The notes beneath the pieces were generated by a model that did no database searches, was not told the DNA's origin, and was given only the letters and a program-made list of their open reading frames with translations. A stretch of DNA of 64,000 nt, taken from NCBI GenBank assembly GCA_017795005.1, contig CP051242.1, positions 806,001 through 870,000 on the forward strand. The letters run 5' to 3'. The translations under genes and the position numbers were made by a program. Shown here piece by piece: positions 1 to 9,210 of this stretch (positions within the stretch are counted from its first letter, which is position 1; the number at the start of each line of letters is the position of its first letter). Origin of the DNA: Balneolaceae bacterium. Its GTDB lineage: Bacteria; Bacteroidota; Rhodothermia; Balneolales; Balneolaceae.

Positions 1-1
1 A

Positions 2-2218
2 TATACCTTAGCAATAGTAGATGAAGGTTTGCTGGATTTAACAAACTTCAAGACTCCACAGCCACATGATATATTTTATGCCAGAGAGGCATTGGGCGTT
101 AAAACCTGGGATATGTTTGAGTTTGTAACTAGTGCTTTCTCAGGGAATATTTCTCGAATTCTATCAGTAGGTGGAGATGGTTCGGAGCAGGCTCTGGATC
201 CCTTGAACGAAGCAAACAGATTCAAACCCATGGTTCGTTTCGAAGGACCATATTACCTGAAACCCGGAGCGACTAATCAGCACAGAATTTCGATTCCAAA
301 TTATGTGGGCTCGGTAAGAACAATGGTGATTGCAGGGCATAATGGAGCATATGGACAAACAGAACAAACAACTCCCGTTAGAAAACCGGTTATGGTTCTG
401 GCAACTTTACCTAGAGTATTGGGGCCGTCAGAAACTGTTCAAATGCCCGTTAGCATTTTTGCTATGAAAAAGAGTGTCAAAAAAGTAGACGTTCGATTAG
501 AAGCTAGTGATATTTTTGAAATTCAGGGAAATGCACTTACTACGGTAGATTTTGAAGAACCGGGCGATCAGTTGATAAACTTTAAGCTCAAAACGAAATC
601 AGAAATTGGGGTAGGAAAGGTTCGTGTTGAAGTTCAAAGTAGAGATGAAACCGCCTATCATGAAATTGAGATTGCAGTTAGAAATCCGAATACACCATTC
701 GTAGATATAAAAAGTAAAGTTTTGGAGGAAGGAGAAAATTGGGAAGTTATTTTTGATCCTCAGGGAATGATTGGTACTAATTCTGCTGTGTTAGAAGTAT
801 CAAGAATTCCTCCGATTGATTTTGGCCGAAGACTGGATTACCTGCTTAGATATCCACATGGTTGTATCGAACAAACCACTTCTTCGGCATTTCCACAGTT
901 ATTTATCTCGAAGGTGATGGATATTACAGATGCTCAACAACTTCGGATCGAGGACAATATTGAAGCGGCAATTACCAGACTAAGCCGGTTCCTAACATCA
1001 AGTGGTGGACTTAGTTACTGGCCGGGTTACGAAACGGCAAATACATGGGCTACAAGTTATGCCTATCATTTTTTACTCGAAGCAGAAAAGCTTGGTTATT
1101 ACGTTCCATCCAATTTGATGAATAGTATTAACCGGTTTCAAAGATCCTATGCCCGAAACGGGACTAAAACGGAATACCGAAGATCAGACCTTACTCAGGC
1201 TTATCGACTTTATACACTAGCTTTAGCTAATACACCTGAACTTGGAGCTATGAATCGGTTTCGTGAACGTGCAGATATAACGGTTCAGGCAAAATGGAGA
1301 TTAGCTGCAGCTTATGTTTTGGCGGGTCAGCCAGAAGCAGCAAATGATATTATTTCCGGAGCCTCTGTGAATATACCCGAATACACTGAGTTTTCCGGAA
1401 ATTTCGGTTCTGCTTTAAGAGATCAGGCAATGATTTTGGAAACAGTAGCATTACTTAATCGCAGGGAAGAAGCTGCGATAATAGCGAGAGAGATATCATT
1501 AGAGTTAAGCTCAAAAAGATGGTTAAGTACTCAAACAACGGCTTATTCTTTAATCGCTATTTCCAAGTTTCTTGATCAATTTAATCCAGCCGGTGAAATG
1601 GCGGCTTCTTTTACTTTGAATGAAGAAAGAGATGGGGCAATCAGAACATCGGCTTTTTTGAGCCAAGTTCCGCTAAATATGGATGAATATTCTGATAATC
1701 AACTTGTGCTAGAGAACAGATCAGAAGGAACATTATTTGCTCGGTTAATATTAGAGGGTACCCCTTTAATTGGGGATAATGTTTCATCATCTAACAGTCT
1801 TGTTCAGAAAGTTCGCTTTATAGACCTGGAAGGAGATGAAATTAACCCAAATGAAATAGAGCAAGGAACAGATTTTGTTGCAGAAGTATTAGTCAGAAAT
1901 CCCGGACTGAGAGGAAATTATGAGGAAATGGCTCTAACGCAAATTTTCCCTTCAGGTTGGGAAATCAGGAATACTAGAATGGATGGGGAGTCTTTTAGCG
2001 AGCCTACCTCAAGTTTTGATTATCAGGATATCCGTGACGATCGGGTACATACTTATTTTGATTTGAGAAGCAATACAACGAAGGTTTATCGAATTCAATT
2101 GAATGCTAGTTATTTAGGTGAGTTTTATTTACCAGCAACGAATACGGAAGCAATGTATGATGAAACCGTAGGTGCGAGAACCAAGGGAATGTGGGTTAAG
2201 GTAATTGCACCAGAGTAA
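2..2218 (+). CDS. alpha-2-macroglobulin family protein, C-terminal part (5' truncated by window)
   Basis: The frame is already open at base 2 (reading YTLAIVDEGLLDLT), so this is the 3' part of a larger gene and not a short protein starting internally. Bacterial alpha-2-macroglobulins are periplasmic protease traps, usually well over 1,500 residues. The opening segment matches the conserved VDEGLLDLT...FY block of this family. The thioester motif GCIEQ, preceded by YPH, is visible with its Cys codon at 863-865, so the covalent trapping bond should be intact. It is followed by the alpha-helical thioester domain (repeated helices, about bases 900-1600) and a C-terminal receptor-binding-like domain. 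The stop lies 27 bp before pbpC, the same pairing as E. coli yfhM-pbpC. Family assignment is secure; the missing N-terminus prevents judging whether it is a lipoprotein. Confidence 0.9.
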   Translation, partial: YTLAIVDEGLLDLTNFKTPQPHDIFYAREALGVKTWDMFEFVTSAFSGNISRILSVGGDGSEQALDPLNEANRFKPMVRFEGPYYLKPGATNQHRISIPNYVGSVRTMVIAGHNGAYGQTEQTTPVRKPVMVLATLPRVLGPSETVQMPVSIFAMKKSVKKVDVRLEASDIFEIQGNALTTVDFEEPGDQLINFKLKTKSEIGVGKVRVEVQSRDETAYHEIEIAVRNPNTPFVDIKSKVLEEGENWEVIFDPQGMIGTNSAVLEVSRIPPIDFGRRLDYLLRYPHGCIEQTTSSAFPQLFISKVMDITDAQQLRIEDNIEAAITRLSRFLTSSGGLSYWPGYETANTWATSYAYHFLLEAEKLGYYVPSNLMNSINRFQRSYARNGTKTEYRRSDLTQAYRLYTLALANTPELGAMNRFRERADITVQAKWRLAAAYVLAGQPEAANDIISGASVNIPEYTEFSGNFGSALRDQAMILETVALLNRREEAAIIAREISLELSSKRWLSTQTTAYSLIAISKFLDQFNPAGEMAASFTLNEERDGAIRTSAFLSQVPLNMDEYSDNQLVLENRSEGTLFARLILEGTPLIGDNVSSSNSLVQKVRFIDLEGDEINPNEIEQGTDFVAEVLVRNPGLRGNYEEMALTQIFPSGWEIRNTRMDGESFSEPTSSFDYQDIRDDRVHTYFDLRSNTTKVYRIQLNASYLGEFYLPATNTEAMYDETVGARTKGMWVKVIAPE

Positions 2219-2245
2219 AGAACCTCGAACATTGAGCAAGGAAGT

Positions 2246-4603
2246 ATGAATATTTCAATCGAAAATAAACAAAGAAAGAAGTCCCCGCTTCAGAGGGGAT
2301 TTCGAGGTGTGTTGTTTTCATTAGTAATGATTCTTCTCTTAGCCTACTACTACTCTTTACCATCTCCATTATTTAATGCAAGCTACAGTACGGTATTAGA
2401 AAGCAAAAACGGAAACTTACTCGGAGCTAAAATAGCTGATGATGGTCAATGGAGATTTCCTGTTTCGAAAGAAGTTCCGGAAAAATTTAAAACCTCAATT
2501 ATAGAATTTGAGGATAATAACTTTTACCGACATCCGGGAGTCGACCCTATTGCTGTTGGAAGAGCTGTTATTCAAAATTATGAAGCAGGTGAAATTGTAA
2601 GTGGGGCCAGTACGCTTTCCATGCAAGTGATAAGACTTTCCAAAAAGAACCCTGAAAGAACGGTTTGGGAAAAACTTAAGGAAATGGTTCAGGCTACCCG
2701 GCTGGAGTTTTCATATTCTAAAGAAGAGATTATGAGTTTATATGCTGCTCATGCTCCATTTGGAGGGAATGTGGTTGGCTTGGAGGCCGCTTCATGGAGA
2801 TATTTCGGGAGAAGCCCTGATAAACTTTCCTGGGCAGAATCAGCTATGTTATCGGTGCTTCCGAACAGCCCGGCGCTAATCCACCCCGGAAGAAATAGAG
2901 AAGCGTTGAAATCAAAAAGAGATCGTTTGCTAGAGCGACTTTATCAGAAAGGGAAAATTGACTCACTAACATTTGAATTGGCTTTGTTGGAAAAACTACC
3001 CTCGAAACCTCTCCCACTTCCGAATGATGCACCACATTATTTGGCAGGTTTTTATAGTGGCTCAGAAGCAGGTAAAAAAATCGAATCTAAAATAGATCAG
3101 CAATTGCAAAAGAGGGTAAACAGAGCGGTGGAATATCATTGGGAACAGCTCTCAGCTAATGGAATTCATAATGCAGGTGTTGTAGTGCTGAATGTTAAAA
3201 CCCAAAGCATTGAAGCCTATATTGGGAATACAAAATCCGGAAAAGAACATAATGACCAAGTTAATGTTAATATTGCTCCAAGAAGTACCGGAAGTATTTT
3301 AAAACCTTTTTTATATATGCTGAAATTGAATGAGGGTGAGCTGCTTCCAAATTCGTTGGTACCGGATGTACCTTCCCGATTTTCGGATTATTCTCCAAAA
3401 AATTTCACACGAACATATTCTGGTTCTGTACCGGCATCTGAAGCCTTAGCTCGTTCTTTAAATGTTCCAGCAGTGTATATGCTTCAGGATTATGGGGTAC
3501 CAAAGTTCCATCACTATTTAAAAGAGTTTGGATTATCCACCATCAATAAAGCGCCAGAGCATTATGGGCTTACACTTATACTTGGTGGAGCAGAAGGCAC
3601 ACTACTGGATATTACTTCCGCATATGCTTCTTTTGCTTACCAGCTAAACAGATATGATGCACGTGTTCCAGAATCGGATGTATTCAGCGTTATTGATTTT
3701 GAAAATGGAAAAATAGCCGAAAAGGAAATTGAAATAAGTAGCGGAGCGATTTGGAGTACATTTGAAGCAATGACAGAAGTAAACCGACCGGAAGGAGAAA
3801 ATTTCTGGCGCAGATTCGAAGGTTCAAGGAAAGTGGCATGGAAAACGGGAACAAGTTATGGGTACAGAGATGCCTGGGCGATTGGGATCACTCCTGAGTA
3901 CGTAGTTGGAGTTTGGGTTGGAAATGCCGATGGAGAAGGAAGACCAAACCTTACTGGAATTAAAACCGCTGCTCCGGTACTTTTTGATGTTTTTAATTCT
4001 TTACCTACTACCAGCTGGTTTAAAGAACCACTCTACGAAACAAAAAAAATAAGTGTATGCAAGATTAGTGGCTTTCGAGCTGGTCAGTATTGTGATCGTC
4101 TTGATACTCTTTCAGTTCCTGAATCTGGTTTGCAGTCGTCTGTTTGCCCATTTCATAAAAAGGTTCATGTAAACAAAGAAGAATCATACAGAGTAAATAG
4201 TGGGTGTATTGCAGTAAGTGATATTAAATCTAAAAATTGGTTTGTATTACCCGCTGATGAGGAATGGTATTACAGAAAAACACACACTGAGTATAAAGTA
4301 CTTCCTCCTTTAGCAGAAGGGTGCGAGGAATCACTAGCTTCTATGAAATTAATGTATCCCTTTCAGAAATCTAGTATTTATGTACCTGTAGAATTAGATG
4401 GGAAAACTGGGAAAACAATATTTGAAGTTGCACATCGGAATCCTGAGACTAGAGTTTACTGGCATTTAGACGATCAGTTTTTGGGAGAAACCAGTCATTT
4501 TCATCAATTGTCTTTATCTCCGAAGCCAGGAAAACATACCCTCACGCTAATCGACGAATTTGGAGAAAGATTGGAGCATAAATTCCAGATTATCAGTAAT
4601 TGA
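2246..4603 (+). CDS. pbpC: penicillin-binding protein 1C (glycosyltransferase/transpeptidase)
   Basis: Bifunctional peptidoglycan synthase of 785 residues anchored by one N-terminal membrane helix (about residues 21-40). The glycosyltransferase domain shows the motif EDNNFYRHPGVD with catalytic Glu89, then GASTLSMQVIR. The transpeptidase domain has SILK (Ser350 to Lys353), SLN (404-406) and KTG (533-535), so all active-site motifs are present. The last ~90 residues (from about 700) match the BiPBP_C domain specific to PBP1C. A Cys-rich linker (about 600-660) precedes it. It follows the alpha-2-macroglobulin gene by 27 bp, and in this family the two act together in repairing and protecting the cell wall after protease breach. 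An AAGGAAG ribosome site precedes the ATG. Oddity: residues 13-22 (SPLQRGFRGV) appear to be translated from a small dispersed palindrome. Confidence 0.93.
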   Translation: MNISIENKQRKKSPLQRGFRGVLFSLVMILLLAYYYSLPSPLFNASYSTVLESKNGNLLGAKIADDGQWRFPVSKEVPEKFKTSIIEFEDNNFYRHPGVDPIAVGRAVIQNYEAGEIVSGASTLSMQVIRLSKKNPERTVWEKLKEMVQATRLEFSYSKEEIMSLYAAHAPFGGNVVGLEAASWRYFGRSPDKLSWAESAMLSVLPNSPALIHPGRNREALKSKRDRLLERLYQKGKIDSLTFELALLEKLPSKPLPLPNDAPHYLAGFYSGSEAGKKIESKIDQQLQKRVNRAVEYHWEQLSANGIHNAGVVVLNVKTQSIEAYIGNTKSGKEHNDQVNVNIAPRSTGSILKPFLYMLKLNEGELLPNSLVPDVPSRFSDYSPKNFTRTYSGSVPASEALARSLNVPAVYMLQDYGVPKFHHYLKEFGLSTINKAPEHYGLTLILGGAEGTLLDITSAYASFAYQLNRYDARVPESDVFSVIDFENGKIAEKEIEISSGAIWSTFEAMTEVNRPEGENFWRRFEGSRKVAWKTGTSYGYRDAWAIGITPEYVVGVWVGNADGEGRPNLTGIKTAAPVLFDVFNSLPTTSWFKEPLYETKKISVCKISGFRAGQYCDRLDTLSVPESGLQSSVCPFHKKVHVNKEESYRVNSGCIAVSDIKSKNWFVLPADEEWYYRKTHTEYKVLPPLAEGCEESLASMKLMYPFQKSSIYVPVELDGKTGKTIFEVAHRNPETRVYWHLDDQFLGETSHFHQLSLSPKPGKHTLTLIDEFGERLEHKFQIISN
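2279..2303. repeat. small dispersed palindrome inside the pbpC N-terminus
   Basis: TCCCC (2282-2286) pairs with GGGGA (2295-2299) across a short loop, and the translation SPLQRGFRG is a peptide often seen where a short palindromic repeat has landed in frame in FCB-type and other genomes. It sits in the poorly conserved cytoplasmic tail ahead of the membrane helix. That the same palindrome is dispersed elsewhere in this genome is inference from remembered examples; only one copy was noticed in this window. Confidence 0.4.
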
Positions 4604-4845
4604 TAGTTCTGTAAACAGGAATATTAAATTTAATTTTGTGGATAAGTTTGGTAATCTGAAATGTAAAAAAGCCTAAAATAGGATATTAAGGAGTATTTAA
4701 CCTGTTTTTCTTTAAAATCAAGGGTGTTAGAATTATGTAGTTTTTTGAATAATAATGTGGAAAACTTAAAAAATTTCCGCATACTTGGGGTTCACTAAAA
4801 AAAAAATATCTACAAAACAGGCTATAAATAACACTCTACAGGGGT

Positions 4846-6681
4846 TTGAATATGGTTGAGATAACTAAAAAATGGCTGCTCACCATTTTGGTTGCTATCT
4901 ACGGAGTAGTCGCATATGGACAAACTCTGCCCGGACAATCGGTTTCTCCCGATCTCCAGGAAGAGGCTACTAAATATGAACAGTACTATGAAGTAGTGTT
5001 AGACAATGCATTATCTGATTACTATAAATCTGGTACTTACATTGTTGATGTTAAAGCAACGTTAGAGCGTGTTCTGGTTCCCAGGGGGTATGAGGTTGTT
5101 GAAGGTGAAGAACCTATAAAACTGGAAAACCTGCCCGGCTTACCTTTTATTCCTCCGAACCTGAGAACAAGTACTCAGCCTCAAAGAGATAGCTTGAAAG
5201 CTTCTGGTTTTGACACCCGGTTCAGACTTACCCGCCTCAATATTAAAGTATTAGTAGATACTTCTTACAGTGATGAAGATGTAGAATTTGTTGAAGAAGC
5301 TGCAGCTTTAATTTCCAATGCTGACCGCTTTAGGGGAGATATTATCTCTGTAGAGAAGAAAGTTTTTCCTAGAAGCGCCAGAGCAATAGAACAGGATGCT
5401 AAAACACCCCCGACTGCAAGAAAGGAAGACCCACAAGTTGAACAGATTATACCTCAGCAACCAGCTCAACAAGAAGCGGAGAAAAATATGTTTTTAGGAA
5501 TTGATTGGAATAATCCACAACACCTGATGTACGTAATTGCAGGACTGGCTGCTTTATTTTTGATAGCTTTGTTATTTGCGTTTTTAAGAAAGCCAAAGAA
5601 AGAGGAAACGCCACCGTATCCTTATCCAATGTTTGAAGGAATGATGAATCAAGGTGGACAAGAATCTGCAAAAAAAGAAGACAGTGGCCCTGATGCTAAA
5701 ACGCTCGCTTTATTCGAAGAAGACAAAACATACCTAACTAACACATGTATTAGTACACCTAAAGTAGTGGCAGATTTGGTTCACCAATGGATTGCAAGTG
5801 ATGAGGAACAAGGTGTAATCAGAGCCGTAAGAAGTTTTGTTAGTGTAGACGAAAAACTACTCAACGTATTGGAGCCTCATCTTGAAGCTGAGACCTACGA
5901 AACAATTCGTTTCGGGATTGCAAATACTGATCCGATTCCTCTGGATGAACGAATTGAAGAAGCACGTTCTTTCCGTAGAAGTATCCAGCAAATAAAAGCT
6001 TCTAAAAGTTCACCGGATTCAGGATCTAATTTATTCGATTTTATTTATCAGCTTACCGATCAGCAACTACTGCATCTAATGAAAGAGGAGTCTGACGAGA
6101 TGGTAGCAATACTTTTGGCACAGGTAGCAGGTGAAAGAGCGGGAGTAATTCTTCAGAAAATGGATGATCAAAAACGTATATCCATTCTTCTTAAAATGGG
6201 TAAAATTAATAACATTCCTATTTCTGTTTACAAAAAAGTAGCAGCGCATTTCTCAAATAAAGCATTGTCTGTATCTGACATGAAATATGTTGCAGCTGAT
6301 GGAGTTGATACTATACTTACTACCATCGAGACTTTACCTCTTTCTGAGCAGGATAATTATGTAAGATCTATTGCAGAACAAGACCTGAATCTTGCTAAGA
6401 AAATCAGGAAATTCTTTATTGGGTTTGATGACCTTCCAAAGGTTAAGGATGAATTTGTACAATCTGCCCTGGAAGAAATTCCAACGGAGACTATCATACT
6501 TGCACTTCGTACAGCACCTGCCGCAGTAAGGGAAAAAGTATTGAGGGTTCGACCTAAGCGTGAACAGCAATTGATTTTATCAGAAATTGACAATCCTTCT
6601 GAAGCTCCGGCAAGAGAAATTGAAGATGCCCAAAAAGCGATGTTATACGCCGTTAGAAGAAAAATGAAAACTGAGGCCTGA
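4846..6681 (+). CDS. FliF-FliG fusion-like rotor protein
   Basis: 611 residues that read as a flagellar MS-ring protein and C-ring switch protein joined in one chain. Residues 1-25 form a signal peptide or anchor; 45-176 resemble the third ring-building motif of FliF, ending in the typical RGDIISVEKKVFP; 227-247 is a membrane helix; 290-320 resemble the FliF cytoplasmic tail that binds FliG (STPKVVADLVHQWI, compare NPE.VA.LIR.WL). From about 395 the FliG middle domain follows (LFDFIYQLTDQQLLHLM, then EMVAILLAQVAGERAGVIL, with EESD where FliG has EHPQ). Residues 490-611 match FliG-C (LAKKIRKFFIGFDDLPKVKD...ALEEI, ending REIEDAQKAMLYAVRRKM). FliF ring motifs 1 and 2 are absent. It leads a cluster with MotA/MotB-like genes, spacing to the next gene 4 bp. 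The similarity was read by eye; the fusion itself is one unbroken frame. Confidence 0.78.
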   Translation: MNMVEITKKWLLTILVAIYGVVAYGQTLPGQSVSPDLQEEATKYEQYYEVVLDNALSDYYKSGTYIVDVKATLERVLVPRGYEVVEGEEPIKLENLPGLPFIPPNLRTSTQPQRDSLKASGFDTRFRLTRLNIKVLVDTSYSDEDVEFVEEAAALISNADRFRGDIISVEKKVFPRSARAIEQDAKTPPTARKEDPQVEQIIPQQPAQQEAEKNMFLGIDWNNPQHLMYVIAGLAALFLIALLFAFLRKPKKEETPPYPYPMFEGMMNQGGQESAKKEDSGPDAKTLALFEEDKTYLTNTCISTPKVVADLVHQWIASDEEQGVIRAVRSFVSVDEKLLNVLEPHLEAETYETIRFGIANTDPIPLDERIEEARSFRRSIQQIKASKSSPDSGSNLFDFIYQLTDQQLLHLMKEESDEMVAILLAQVAGERAGVILQKMDDQKRISILLKMGKINNIPISVYKKVAAHFSNKALSVSDMKYVAADGVDTILTTIETLPLSEQDNYVRSIAEQDLNLAKKIRKFFIGFDDLPKVKDEFVQSALEEIPTETIILALRTAPAAVREKVLRVRPKREQQLILSEIDNPSEAPAREIEDAQKAMLYAVRRKMKTEA

Positions 6682-6685
6682 ACAT

Positions 6686-7789
6686 ATGAAGAGGGTAGCC
6701 TTAGTTATATTAAGCTGCATACTAAGCATTAGTGCATTCCAAAATTCTGCAGCCCAGGATTATGAGTCTGGTGATCCATACATGATGGAACAGATTGTTA
6801 ATCAAATGAGCGAAGAACTAAATGATATACCTGTTAATATTCGGCGTATTGCTGTTTATAAAATAAATTATAGCTCGTTCAGGTTTACAACAGAAGAAAT
6901 CGAATATATAAGAGCGGAAGTCGAATATGCATTTCGTCAATATGCAGGGTTAACAATTTTATCGCCTCCGGAACTGGAGCCCAACGATAAAATGAAAATA
7001 GTTGGAAGCGATAGCAGTCTTCAAATTCTGAATGTCAGAGGGCGTTCACTTGCAGATATTTCTCCAGAACTTCTGGCAGAAATTACGAGCAAATATGGAG
7101 TACAAGGACTTGTAGAACTAAGTGTCCAACGCAGGATGCCTGAAGGTCTTGTTTTGGCAATAAGAATGATGAACCCTGTTTCTAGAGAAGTAGTTTGGAC
7201 TAAAAGTTTTATTGCCAATGAAAAGCAACCCGAAGTAGTAGTTGATAAAGGCAAAACTTCAGTATTAAAATTCGGAGTAGGAAGTAGAACAGGTGATAAT
7301 ATTTTTTTCCCGGATAGTGTAATTACGCAAGATAGTACAGTCATTTTTGGAGATAGTACGGCTAACGATGTAATTGTAGATTTACATGCCACTTTCACCT
7401 ACAGACAACCTCTCAATGAAGCAAACAGTGCATATATTGGTTTTACTGGTGGAATGCATGTATTAAGAGCTCGAAATGCTCAGGAGTACAGCATGACTTT
7501 ACTGGAATTCGGAGTTTCCTATTACCAGGCGATAACCCCTGAAAAAACAGATTTAGACCTTTACCGGGTCATGCTTTTTGTGAATGGGAATGTTCAATTC
7601 CCACTTGGAAAACCCACTGGAGAAATGTTTTCAGTAATGCCGGGCTTGGTACTTAATCTAAGTGAAAATCTGGGGCTTTCATTTTATAGTAGCATAACTC
7701 TTTCAGGTGAAACGCTCACATTAGAAAATAACAGACAAGTAACCTATAACAAGATTGGATATGGAGTACAAGGTGTTATTCGATTCTAG
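6686..7789 (+). CDS. FlgO/CsgG-like periplasmic protein with C-terminal beta-barrel-like region
   Basis: 367 residues with a clear signal peptide (about 1-23, ending NSAAQ). Residues 35-175 have the look of a FlgO/CsgG-type alpha/beta domain: an amphipathic helix with RRIAVYKIN, then LAEITSKYGVQGLVELSVQ and RMMNPVSREVVWTKSF, as in proteins that ring the outer-membrane end of flagella or curli pores. The C-terminal half (about 235-367) consists of alternating polar/hydrophobic strands ending in VIRF, a plausible outer-membrane barrel. It starts 4 bp after the FliF-FliG gene and overlaps the following lipoprotein start, so it belongs to the same operon. The inferred role is an envelope partner of the motor. 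The family call is tentative; an unrelated periplasmic protein with a barrel is possible. Confidence 0.5.
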   Translation: MKRVALVILSCILSISAFQNSAAQDYESGDPYMMEQIVNQMSEELNDIPVNIRRIAVYKINYSSFRFTTEEIEYIRAEVEYAFRQYAGLTILSPPELEPNDKMKIVGSDSSLQILNVRGRSLADISPELLAEITSKYGVQGLVELSVQRRMPEGLVLAIRMMNPVSREVVWTKSFIANEKQPEVVVDKGKTSVLKFGVGSRTGDNIFFPDSVITQDSTVIFGDSTANDVIVDLHATFTYRQPLNEANSAYIGFTGGMHVLRARNAQEYSMTLLEFGVSYYQAITPEKTDLDLYRVMLFVNGNVQFPLGKPTGEMFSVMPGLVLNLSENLGLSFYSSITLSGETLTLENNRQVTYNKIGYGVQGVIRF

Positions 7790-8378
7790 ATTGATAGGTA
7801 ATTTCTTTATTGCAACTTTGTTGTTAATAATTGGATGTAAATCTTCAGAAAATTTACCTGCAGATTCCTCTCAGAATCAACCACAAACAAGGCAAGAGCA
7901 AGAAGCGGCTACTTCAAATATTCCACAGGAAGTTTCTGATACCGAAACTGTGACAGTAACCTATAAGAATGGCAGCTCTAATATTCAGCTTAAATTGAAT
8001 CCCTCAAGAGATCAGTTTTATATGGATTTATCAGGGATGACTCCTACTCAAAAAGATTCTATTGTTGTAAAAGATTCTACTTTGATAAAAAACAGAGCAA
8101 TTGATATTCAATCTCTTTTATCCAGCTATAGAAAAGCTCAGGATTTATTTTACTTAGGAGAGTATAGGCAGGCTCTTGAAGAAGTAGATAAAACAATTGA
8201 GATTCAGGAAACAGCAGATGCATATGCACTAAAGGGAACGATCTTTTTTATGCTTGAAAATATAACTGCAGCACAAGCAAACTGGACCCGCGCAGTACAA
8301 ATGGATCCTAATATTCCGGTGCCAAGTATTCCTGAACTTGAAACCTTAATTGATGAAATACGGGGGGGAGACAACTAG
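7773..8378 (+). CDS. lipoprotein with TPR-like repeats
   Basis: The best start is GTG at 7773, six bases after GGAG and inside the end of the preceding gene; a TTG at 7791 is the alternative, and an upstream TTG at 7755 lacks support. The GTG start gives a compact lipoprotein signal (LIGNFFIATLLLIIGC) with the modified Cys in the LIIGC lipobox, followed by a low-complexity Gln/Ser/Thr linker. The C-terminal ~90 residues (YRKAQDLFYLGEYRQALEEV, then ADAYALKGTIFFMLENITAA) look like two or three TPR helices, a protein-protein interaction module. It is translationally coupled to its neighbours (17 bp overlap upstream, 1 bp gap to the MotA-like gene). The likely place is the outer or inner membrane lipid layer, as an assembly or docking factor of the motor complex; that role is inference. 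Confidence 0.65.
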   Translation: MLFDSRLIGNFFIATLLLIIGCKSSENLPADSSQNQPQTRQEQEAATSNIPQEVSDTETVTVTYKNGSSNIQLKLNPSRDQFYMDLSGMTPTQKDSIVVKDSTLIKNRAIDIQSLLSSYRKAQDLFYLGEYRQALEEVDKTIEIQETADAYALKGTIFFMLENITAAQANWTRAVQMDPNIPVPSIPELETLIDEIRGGDN

Positions 8379-8379
8379 T

Positions 8380-9198
8380 ATGAGGCTTTCATTAACAAAT
8401 TTATTAGGGGTACTATTTAGTATAGGAGTTTTGGTTTTTGGGATAACCGAGATTACCGGGGTTACAAATGTTCTAAATTCTATTCCAGCTTTATCAGCAT
8501 ATACATTTTTAAATCTACCAAGTTTATTTATTGTACTTGGAGGTGTATTAAACGCTGTATTTATTACTTATCAGCCCAGATATGTTGGAAAAGCTTTTGG
8601 TAGTATCTTTCTGATCTTCAGTCAATCCAAAAGCTCTGCAAAAACACTTTCTCAGGATCTGGAGAATATTCTTGAATGGAACGATCAAATTAAGAATGAC
8701 AGAGTAAATGCATTATCCAAACTGGAAGGTGAATACTCTACTGAAGTTTCCGGATATTTATTTTCTTTATTGAGTACTAATTACACTACTGAAGATATCC
8801 AGGATTTTGGCTCTAATCATGTGGAAGAGCAGTATTTCCGAAAGCTTGTTGTTGTAGATGTATTACGTGCAATGGGGGGAGCAGCTCCATCATTCGGTAT
8901 GTTTGGGACACTCTTCGGATTGATTGTAATGCTCGGGCAGCTTGAGAACCCTTCCGGTATGGGACCGGGTTTGGCTGCAGCATTGATTACAACGCTTTAT
9001 GGTATTTCCCTGGCACGCTTCATCTTTTATCCTGTTGCTGAAAAACTTAAAAATATAGCCCAACTCAATAAATTCAGAGAATATTTTATCCTAGAAGGAA
9101 TTTTGATGATTAATGAGAAGAAATCTTCATTCTATATTCAGGATAAATTGAGTACCTACCTGCAAAGAGATTTCAAAAAGAATAAGGATGACGAATAA
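8380..9198 (+). CDS. MotA-like stator protein
   Basis: 272 residues from ATG 8380, which follows the strong ribosome site GGGGGGGAG at a 9-base spacing; an in-frame TTG/ATG further upstream is not needed. Four membrane helices are seen at about 5-24, 42-63, 165-188 and 196-218, with a cytoplasmic loop between helices 2 and 3 carrying many charged residues. The helix 3-4 block APSFGMFGTLFGLIVML, then NPSGMGPGLAAALITTLYG and PVAEKL is the MotA/PomA signature, including the Pro (170) that lines the ion channel. TolQ/ExbB were considered but lack this exact block. It is followed 12 bp later by the MotB-like gene, giving a complete ion-driven stator pair. Partner of the FliF-FliG fusion by context. 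Confidence 0.85.
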   Translation: MRLSLTNLLGVLFSIGVLVFGITEITGVTNVLNSIPALSAYTFLNLPSLFIVLGGVLNAVFITYQPRYVGKAFGSIFLIFSQSKSSAKTLSQDLENILEWNDQIKNDRVNALSKLEGEYSTEVSGYLFSLLSTNYTTEDIQDFGSNHVEEQYFRKLVVVDVLRAMGGAAPSFGMFGTLFGLIVMLGQLENPSGMGPGLAAALITTLYGISLARFIFYPVAEKLKNIAQLNKFREYFILEGILMINEKKSSFYIQDKLSTYLQRDFKKNKDDE

Positions 9199-9210
9199 AC
9201 GCTAGTTCTT

